DNA of 6,443 nucleotides from Clostridia bacterium (GTDB lineage: Bacteria; Bacillota; Clostridia; Oscillospirales; Acutalibacteraceae), in NCBI GenBank assembly GCA_017534365.1, contig JAFWCS010000014.1, positions 1-6,443 on the forward strand, read 5' to 3'. Position numbers and translations under genes: made by a program. Under the pieces are notes generated by a model. It was not told the origin of the DNA and did not search any database. It saw only the letters and a program-made list of their open reading frames with translations. Positions within the stretch are counted from its first letter, which is position 1, and each line of letters opens with the position of its first letter. Below, in pieces: positions 1-4,463 of this stretch.

Positions 1-530
1 GAGACCCAGTGCTTCAGGCCGCTCTCGGCAAAATAGCTCTCGGCGATGGTCTTGCTGATCGCGTAATGATCGTAAATGCTGATTTTGATCGGGTCGCCGG
101 TGCGCGCCCAGTGGATCGGCGCGTTGCGGTCGCCGGTCTCGGCGACGGTGCCGATATAAACGACCTTGACCGCATCCGGATTCGGCTGCGCCTTGACGGC
201 GGTCACGATGTTCTTCGCGGCGGTGGTGTTGGTCTGGATGGTCTTGGTCGGATAATAGTCCGCAGCGGGAGAAACCATGCCGCCCACGTGAAGGACGTAA
301 TCCGCGCCGTTGACGCATTTGAGGACGTCGTCATAATTCTTGAGGTCGCCCCAGACGATCCTGACGGAAGGATCATTCATGTATGCGCCGAACTTTTTCC
401 TGTTCTTTTCGCTGTCGCGCAGCAGAACGACCAGATTGTATTTGTCCTTATGCTTCTGGAACTCCAAAAAGCTGTGGTAGCCCATGTTGCCGGAAGCGCC
501 GGTCAAAAATACCGTTTTTTTCTGAGCCAT
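1..530 (-). CDS. NAD(P)-dependent extended SDR / epimerase-dehydratase family oxidoreductase (3' end outside window)
   Basis: Translating back from the ATG at 530 gives 176 uninterrupted codons that run off the left edge, so the C-terminal half is missing. The N-terminus has the Rossmann dinucleotide-binding motif TGASGNMG (residues 10-17, GxxGxxG). A conserved Asp-Leu follows at 62-63 (WGDL). The segment YIGTVAE (125-131) sits where the catalytic Ser/Thr of extended SDRs lies. The catalytic pair YxxxK is present as Y156-A-I-S-K160. These features place it in the NAD-dependent epimerase/dehydratase family, which acts on nucleotide sugars or other hydroxyl/keto substrates. The substrate-specifying C-terminal domain is not visible, so no substrate is assigned. 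The start is supported by GGAGGAG at 538-544, 7 nt upstream. It appears to be transcribed from its own promoters in the A+T-rich gap rather than from the spoIIA unit. The fold is secure and the specific function unknown. Confidence 0.9.
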   Translation of the reverse strand, partial: MAQKKTVFLTGASGNMGYHSFLEFQKHKDKYNLVVLLRDSEKNRKKFGAYMNDPSVRIVWGDLKNYDDVLKCVNGADYVLHVGGMVSPAADYYPTKTIQTNTTAAKNIVTAVKAQPNPDAVKVVYIGTVAETGDRNAPIHWARTGDPIKISIYDHYAISKTIAESYFAESGLKHWV

Positions 531-552
531 AATCAATCTCCTCCAAGGTTGA

Positions 553-581
553 ATTATACGGACAGAAACATCCATATTCAA
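553..581 (-). promoter_or_regulatory. Sigma-A-type promoter P2 of the SDR gene
   Basis: On the minus strand, TTGAAT (581-576) is followed by exactly 17 nt and then a perfect TATAAT (558-553). Transcription would start near 546-549, only about 16-19 nt before the ATG at 530, just enough to include the Shine-Dalgarno. The -35 matches consensus at 4 of 6 positions. The match is seen directly; promoter activity is inferred. Confidence 0.7.
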
Positions 582-584
582 TTT

Positions 585-613
585 ATTTTATCATACTATT
601 TTTAGAAAATCAA
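585..613 (-). promoter_or_regulatory. Possible second, upstream sigma-A-type promoter P1 of the SDR gene
   Basis: On the minus strand, TTGATT (613-608), a 17-nt spacer and TAAAAT (590-585) form another well-spaced sigma-A-like promoter. The -10 is preceded by TGA, an extended -10 (TGn) element. Its -10 ends 3 bp upstream of the P2 -35, so the two could not easily be occupied by polymerase at once. The region is A+T-rich, so chance matches are more likely here; confidence is lower than for P2. Confidence 0.45.
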
Positions 614-654
614 CATTTTTTTGGATATAAAATCCGCGATTTTGTAACATTTCA

Positions 655-1575
655 TCAAATGCCGAGGCGGTTTTTCAGCGCTTCGGTCACGACGTGCATC
701 TGTTCGATCTCGCGGCGGCGGCTCTCGCCGAATTCCGCTGCATCCCGCGCGCGGGAGGTCCAGCCCATTTTCACGCCGCAAAGATCGAGATAGTATTTTG
801 CGTTCACGGGGTAGCACTGGCATTCCGCCACCGACGCGAAGCCGAGGAACGCCTGCACGAGCGCGGCGGTCTCGGGGTCGGAACGATAATGCGCACACAG
901 CCAGGCATACAGCTCCGGGTGGAAATTCGCCATCACGCCGGAATAGCCCGCGCAGCCGGCCTGCAGGGATTCGAGCAGCAGCGCGGCGTTCGCGTTGAAG
1001 ATCTTCAGCGGCGTATCCGCAACAGCGTCCAGCTTTGCGCGAATCAGATCCATCCGGCAGCAGGTATCCTTCAGAAACTGCAGCCGGCCGTTCTGCGCGC
1101 AGGCGCGCAGCGTTTCGGGCGCCATGACGCGCTTATACGGATAGGGGCATTCATAAACGCCCAGCGCGATCTCGGGCAGCGCGGCCGCCGCGGCTTCATA
1201 GCGGCGCAGGAAAACGTCGTCTCCCTCGTCCGCGCGGGCGAAGCGGTTGGCAATAAACACGTAGGCGTCGATGCCTTCGTTAATAAAAGCCTTGGCTTCT
1301 TCGATCTGCTGCGTCGGATCGTCCGCCGTGTGCCCGGAGGCAACGACCGTCATCCCGGCAGGCTTATGCCGCATAATAAACCGCAGCAGCGCAAAACGCT
1401 CCTCAAAGGAAAGGAAAAAGATCTCGCTGGACTGGCAGATGGCAAAAATGCCGTTCGCGCCGTGCGACGCGTACCAATGCAGCAGCGCCTCCACGGCCGC
1501 GTAATCGATCCGGTTGTCTGACGTATAGGGCGTGATCATGGTCGGATACACGCCGTTCGGAATCTCTTTGATCAA
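655..1575 (-). CDS. Dihydrodipicolinate synthase / N-acetylneuraminate lyase family (DapA-like) aldolase, non-canonical
   Basis: This 306-residue protein has the usual length of the DHDPS/NAL class I pyruvate aldolases, TIM-barrel enzymes that form a Schiff base with a 2-oxo acid. I chose the TTG at 1575 because AGGAGG (1590-1585) lies 9 nt upstream and translation then begins at the conserved NGVYPTMITPY strand. Tyr141 (in GVYECP) and Lys169 (in QFLKDT) are 28 residues apart, the same spacing as the catalytic Tyr133 and Lys161 of E. coli DapA. The pyruvate-binding GTTGE loop is replaced by CQSSE (47-51), followed by the family-typical LSFEER. The carboxylate-binding Arg at Tyr+5 of true DHDPS is absent; that position is Pro146, with Lys148 and Arg149 just beyond. 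The enzyme is therefore probably a lyase of unknown substrate, not the lysine-pathway DapA. It lies 47 nt downstream of sigF without a visible terminator, so co-transcription is likely. It ends with tandem TGA stops. Confidence 0.9.
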   Translation of the reverse strand: MIKEIPNGVYPTMITPYTSDNRIDYAAVEALLHWYASHGANGIFAICQSSEIFFLSFEERFALLRFIMRHKPAGMTVVASGHTADDPTQQIEEAKAFINEGIDAYVFIANRFARADEGDDVFLRRYEAAAAALPEIALGVYECPYPYKRVMAPETLRACAQNGRLQFLKDTCCRMDLIRAKLDAVADTPLKIFNANAALLLESLQAGCAGYSGVMANFHPELYAWLCAHYRSDPETAALVQAFLGFASVAECQCYPVNAKYYLDLCGVKMGWTSRARDAAEFGESRRREIEQMHVVTEALKNRLGI

Positions 1576-1584
1576 TCGGATCCA

Positions 1585-1590
1585 CCTCCT
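1585..1590 (-). promoter_or_regulatory. Ribosome binding site that fixes the TTG start of the DapA-like gene
   Basis: A perfect AGGAGG on the minus strand lies 9 nt before TTG at 1575. The longer reading from TTG at 1626 would overlap the sigF stop, would encode the ribosome binding site as protein (Arg-Arg), and would add 17 residues with no family equivalent. The short start is therefore preferred. Confidence 0.8.
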
Positions 1591-1622
1591 CGACCCCAGT
1601 GTACCCGTTTTTGCCGCGTTTG

Positions 1623-2285
1623 TCAATCTTCCAGTTGCCTGCGCAGGCGCAGAAGGATCTGTTTTTCCCGCCGCGAGACCTGCACCTGCGTCATGCCGAG
1701 CCGCTGCGCCGCCGCCGTCTGCGTCAGACCCTGTCGATAGCGCAGGAGGATCAGCTGCCTGTCACGCTGATTCAGGGACGCGATCGCCTGCTCGAGGGCG
1801 ATGCGGTCCGTCAGCGCGGTCTCCGGCGCTTCCTGCGGAACGGCCGCTTCGCGCATGGTTTCCGCCTCGGTCAGCGACAAGACCGGATCGGCTGCCCGGA
1901 TGAGGACCGCCGTTTCCGCCGCGGAGAGCTGCAGCGCCTGCGCCAGCTCCGACACCGTCGGCTTCCGGCCGAGCCGCTCCGTCAGCTGCGCGGCGCAGGC
2001 AGACGCCGCCCGCGCCCTGTCGCGCGTTGTGCGGCCAATCCGGATCGACCCGCCCTGACGAAAGAGCGCGCGGATCTCACCGAGGATCACCGGCACGGCA
2101 TAGGTTGAAAAGGCGAAGCCACGCGCAGGCTCAAAGCGATCCGCTGCCTTCACAAGCCCGATACAGCCGGCCTGAAACAGATCGTCATATTCCACGCCGC
2201 GCCCGCGAAACCGGCTCGCGCAGGCATGCACGAGGCCTAGATTCTCTGTGATCCGCTTTTCGCGCGCCTGCGTATGCTCAGGCAT
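1623..2285 (-). CDS. sigF: RNA polymerase sporulation sigma factor SigF (SpoIIAC), short N-terminus
   Basis: Sigma-F is the first compartment-specific sigma factor, directing early forespore transcription. Region 2 spans about residues 16-88. It contains DDLFQAGCIGLVKAADRF and FSTYAVPVILGEI, close to the Bacillus sigma-F/sigma-G sequences DDLFQ-GCIGL and FSTYAVPMIIGEI. Region 3 includes LGRKPTVSELA. Region 4.2 is a helix-turn-helix at about 187-207 ending in QVQVSRREKQI. Position behind spoIIAA and spoIIAB argues for sigma-F over sigma-G. I chose ATG 2285 (220 aa; AGGG 6 nt upstream; 8-nt overlap with spoIIAB). ATG 2291 and TTG 2303 are alternatives. A TGA lies in frame six codons before TTG 2303, so the protein cannot extend further. 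It is about 25-35 residues shorter than B. subtilis SigF and lacks most of region 1.2. Bacillus VSRSL after region 2.4 reads IGRTT here. The family is certain; F versus G rests mainly on context. Confidence 0.93.
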   Translation of the reverse strand: MPEHTQAREKRITENLGLVHACASRFRGRGVEYDDLFQAGCIGLVKAADRFEPARGFAFSTYAVPVILGEIRALFRQGGSIRIGRTTRDRARAASACAAQLTERLGRKPTVSELAQALQLSAAETAVLIRAADPVLSLTEAETMREAAVPQEAPETALTDRIALEQAIASLNQRDRQLILLRYRQGLTQTAAAQRLGMTQVQVSRREKQILLRLRRQLED

Positions 2286-2718
2286 CGGCATCCCTGCCCG
2301 CAATCCGCTTGACCAGCGTCACGGAAGTGCCCTTGCCGACGCGGGAATGCACGCGCACCCGGTCACAAAAGCTTTCCATCACCGCGAACCCCAGCCCCGC
2401 GCGTTCCCCGCCGAGGGTCGTGAACAGCGGCTCCATCGCCTGTCTGACATCCGGAATACCGACCCCACGATCCCGGATGCGCACCTTCACTGTCCCATCG
2501 GCAAACAGACCCGCCCAAAGAAAGATCTCGCCCACCGAATGCGGATAAGCGTGCACGATGCAGTTTGTCACCGATTCGCTGACCGCAGTCTTCAGATCTG
2601 CCAGCTCCTCGATATTCGGATCCAGCTGCGAAGCAAACGCGGCGACTGCCGCGCGCGCAAAGCCCTCGTTGACCGAATGGCTTTGAAACCTCAAATGAAT
2701 TTCATTGACCGGCTTCAC
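2278..2718 (-). CDS. spoIIAB: Anti-sigma-F factor and serine kinase SpoIIAB
   Basis: SpoIIAB is a dimeric GHKL-fold protein. It binds sigma-F and blocks it, and uses ATP to phosphorylate SpoIIAA. The 146-residue length equals that of the B. subtilis protein. Visible features are the NExFAR segment with Arg22, equivalent to the sigma-F/SpoIIAA-contacting Arg20; the N-box VSESVTNCIVHAY with Glu48 and Asn52; the G1 box RDRGVGIPD with Asp83, Gly85 and Gly87; and EPLFTT followed by Arg106 and the G2 box GLGFAVME. All nucleotide-binding and kinase residues appear intact. The start is GTG at 2718, overlapping the spoIIAA stop as GTGA (4 nt), with AGGAGGG at 2734-2728 and a 9-nt spacer. The tight overlap fits the near-stoichiometric expression needed for sigma-F control. 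Identification is secure. Confidence 0.96.
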   Translation of the reverse strand: MKPVNEIHLRFQSHSVNEGFARAAVAAFASQLDPNIEELADLKTAVSESVTNCIVHAYPHSVGEIFLWAGLFADGTVKVRIRDRGVGIPDVRQAMEPLFTTLGGERAGLGFAVMESFCDRVRVHSRVGKGTSVTLVKRIAGRDADA

Positions 2719-3041
2719 TTCTTTTTACCCTCCTTTTTGCAAAGCGTGACGAGGCGTTCGAGCCCCGCCATGCGCATCATGCGATACAGCCGCTGATCCA
2801 GCCCGGTCACTTCAACGCGGCCGCCGTAGCTGTTGACCAGACGGTAACGGCCGAGCACGAAGCCGACGCCGGCGCTGTCCATAAACGTCACGGCGCTGAA
2901 ATCCAGGCGGACCTTCGGCGAGAGCTTCGCTTCGATCGCGGCATCCGCCTCCTGACGCATGGCGGCCGCCGAATGATGATCCAATTCTCCTCCGAGCGCA
3001 ATCGTCAGGCGCTGCGGCGACGAACTGATTTTCACAGACAT
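2715..3041 (-). CDS. spoIIAA: Anti-anti-sigma factor SpoIIAA (STAS domain)
   Basis: SpoIIAA is a small cytosolic STAS-domain protein. When unphosphorylated it displaces sigma-F from SpoIIAB. SpoIIAB phosphorylates it and the membrane phosphatase SpoIIE reactivates it. The 108-residue product shows the N-terminal strands with GELDHHSAA (18-26), matching the family pattern G-E-L-D-H-H. It also shows the phosphorylation loop FMDSAGVG with Ser56, equivalent to Ser58 of B. subtilis, and a C-terminal helix ending in a Lys-rich tail (KKEGKKK). It is about 9 residues shorter than the Bacillus protein. ATG 3041 is preceded by AGGAGG (3053-3048) with a 6-nt spacer. It is the first gene of the overlapping spoIIA set, and an intrinsic terminator ends about 7 nt before its Shine-Dalgarno. 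The family also includes RsbV-type antagonists, but the spoIIAB and sigF neighbours settle the assignment. Confidence 0.94.
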   Translation of the reverse strand: MSVKISSSPQRLTIALGGELDHHSAAAMRQEADAAIEAKLSPKVRLDFSAVTFMDSAGVGFVLGRYRLVNSYGGRVEVTGLDQRLYRMMRMAGLERLVTLCKKEGKKK

Positions 3042-3056
3042 TGTGATCCTCCTTCC

Positions 3057-3094
3057 AAAGAAAAAAGCTCCTTTACCGGTTAGGATAAAGGAGC
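3057..3094 (-). terminator. Intrinsic terminator between folC and spoIIAA
   Basis: Positions 3067-3075 (GCTCCTTTA) and 3086-3094 (TAAAGGAGC) form a perfect 9-bp stem with a 10-nt loop. Read on the minus strand, the stem is followed at once by TTTTTTCTTT (3066-3057). No A-tract lies on the other side, so it is directed on the minus strand only. It would end folC transcripts, yet it stands about 4-9 nt before the spoIIAA Shine-Dalgarno, inside any spoIIA leader that starts upstream. Confidence 0.88.
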
Positions 3095-3126
3095 CTGTCC
3101 GCAGATTCTGTTGAATTAAAGAAACT

Positions 3127-4407
3127 TCATAAATTTTTCAGCTTTTCACGCACCGCGCCGGCCAGATAAAACGAGCCGCAGACCAGCAGCACGTCGTCCG
3201 CCCCGGCGAGCGCTTCAAACCCGGCCTGCACGGCATCGACGGGATCTTCGACCGCGCGGCAGCGCGCGCAGTAAGGCGCGGCGGCGTCGGCCAACGCCTG
3301 CGCGTCCAGCGCGCGGGGCACGGGCGCGCGGGTCGCGATCAGCAGGTCGGCAAAGGGCGCAACGCGCTGCAGAAACGCATCGTAATCCTTATCCGCCATC
3401 AGTGAGCAGACCGCAACGATCCGGCGCCCTGCCAGCTGCGTGCGCAGCGTTGCCGCCAGCGCGTTCGCGCAGTCTTCATTGTGCCCGCCGTCCAGGAGGA
3501 TCAGCGGATCGCGGCGGATCACCTCCGTGCGCGCCGGCATGGTCACGCCGGCGATGCCGGCCTGAATCGCATCGTCAAACGCGCACACGCCGGAGATCCG
3601 CAGATTATATAGCGCGTCGATCGCCGTCACGCAGTTATAGATCATATGCTCGCCGGCCAGCGGCAGGCGGATCGGCAGGTGACGATAGGTAAATTCGCTG
3701 CCCGTCAGATCGGACCGTTCGATCTTCAGAAACTCCACCGGCGGAAGGACCAGGAGATTGCCTTTTTCCCTGCAGGTGTTCCGGATCACTTCGAGCGCCT
3801 CCGGCGGCTGCTTCGGGTAGCAGACCGTCACGCCGCCGGGCTTGATGATGCCGCATTTTTCGGCCGCGATCTGCTCGATCGAATCGCCGAGGATCGCCGT
3901 ATGATCGAGCGAGATGCTCGTGATGACGCTGACCAGAGGTTTGTCGATCACGTTCGTGGCGTCAAACCGCCCGCCGAGGCCCACCTCGAGCACGACGATC
4001 TGACATTTCATCACCGCATAATAGAGGAACGCGAGGGCCGTGACCGCTTCGAATTCCGTCACCTGCATCCCCTGCGCCGCCAGCCGCTCGATCTCGAGCC
4101 GCACGGCGTCCATGCACCTGGCAAGCAGCTCCCGCGGGATCATTTCGCCGTTGACGCGGATGCGCTCGCGGAAGTCGATCACGTAAGGCGAGGTGTAAAG
4201 CCCGACGGTGTATCCCCCCGCCTGCAGGGCGGCGGCGATCATGGTTGAGGTGGAGCCCTTGCCGTTCGTGCCGGCCACGTGGACAAATTTCAGCCTTTTC
4301 TGCGGATCGCCGAGCGCATGGCACAGCGCCGCGATGCGTTCGAGCCCCGGCCGGATGCCGAACGCCTCCAGAGAATGGATATAAGCAACCGCTTCTTCGT
4401 AATTCAT
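3127..4407 (-). CDS. folC: Folylpolyglutamate synthase / dihydrofolate synthase FolC
   Basis: FolC is a cytosolic ATP-dependent ligase of the Mur-ligase superfamily. It adds glutamate to dihydropteroate and/or to tetrahydrofolates, which retains folates and completes cofactor synthesis. The 426-residue length is normal. Motifs in order are the P-loop HVAGTNGKGST (43-53); TSPYVIDFRERI (72-83) for the folate-binding region; EVGLGGRFDATN (141-152); SLDHTAILG (166-174) leading to EKCGIIKPG, where Lys184 is the position of the carbamylated lysine in L. casei FPGS; the C-domain motif LLDGGHNED, in place of the commoner DGAHNP; and the C-terminal CGSFYLAG. ATG 4407 has AAGGAG (4418-4413) 5 nt upstream. 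The gap to valS is 54 nt and holds a terminator with no room for a promoter downstream of it. Expression thus probably depends on read-through or a promoter inside valS. Whether it is mono- or bifunctional cannot be told from sequence alone. Confidence 0.96.
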   Translation of the reverse strand: MNYEEAVAYIHSLEAFGIRPGLERIAALCHALGDPQKRLKFVHVAGTNGKGSTSTMIAAALQAGGYTVGLYTSPYVIDFRERIRVNGEMIPRELLARCMDAVRLEIERLAAQGMQVTEFEAVTALAFLYYAVMKCQIVVLEVGLGGRFDATNVIDKPLVSVITSISLDHTAILGDSIEQIAAEKCGIIKPGGVTVCYPKQPPEALEVIRNTCREKGNLLVLPPVEFLKIERSDLTGSEFTYRHLPIRLPLAGEHMIYNCVTAIDALYNLRISGVCAFDDAIQAGIAGVTMPARTEVIRRDPLILLDGGHNEDCANALAATLRTQLAGRRIVAVCSLMADKDYDAFLQRVAPFADLLIATRAPVPRALDAQALADAAAPYCARCRAVEDPVDAVQAGFEALAGADDVLLVCGSFYLAGAVREKLKNL

Positions 4408-4419
4408 GAAAACTCCTTG

Positions 4420-4463
4420 AAAAATGCCCGAAGACCGTTTCAGGACTTCGGGCAGCTTTTTTT
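4420..4463. terminator. Bidirectional intrinsic terminator between valS and folC
   Basis: TGCCCGAAG (4425-4433) and CTTCGGGCA (4446-4454) form a perfect 9-bp stem around a 12-nt loop. On the minus strand the stem is followed by TTTTT (4424-4420). On the plus strand it is followed by GC and seven T (4457-4463). The valS TAA overlaps the outer A-tract. The minus-strand U-tract ends one base before the folC Shine-Dalgarno. Confidence 0.85.

Noticed and set aside
9..605. Plus-strand ORF of 198 codons
   Set aside because: It is the antisense shadow of the SDR gene, whose minus-strand reading has clear Rossmann and YxxxK motifs. The plus reading shows no recognizable family and runs into the A+T-rich gap.
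629..643. Inverted repeat AAAATC-CGC-GATTTT downstream of the DapA-like gene, considered as its terminator
   Set aside because: The stem is only 6 bp and mostly A-T, with no U-tract on either strand, so it would be a poor terminator.
694..1521. Plus-strand ORF of 275 codons opposite the DapA-like gene
   Set aside because: Long antisense frames are common in G+C-rich genes. The minus frame has the aldolase motifs and a perfect ribosome binding site; the plus frame has neither.
655..1626. Longer DapA-like protein starting at TTG 1626
   Set aside because: It overlaps the sigF stop, lacks a ribosome binding site of its own and adds 17 residues across the strong AGGAGG. The TTG at 1575 fits family length and spacing.
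3040..3150. Sigma-H-type promoter for spoIIA
   Set aside because: GAAT-like and AGGA-like pieces exist, but no pair has acceptable spacing and sequence, so I do not annotate one.
3646..4248. Plus-strand ORF of 200 codons opposite folC
   Set aside because: It lies wholly inside folC, whose P-loop and ligase motifs establish the minus frame. Its composition (His/Arg/Asp-rich) is typical of a shadow.
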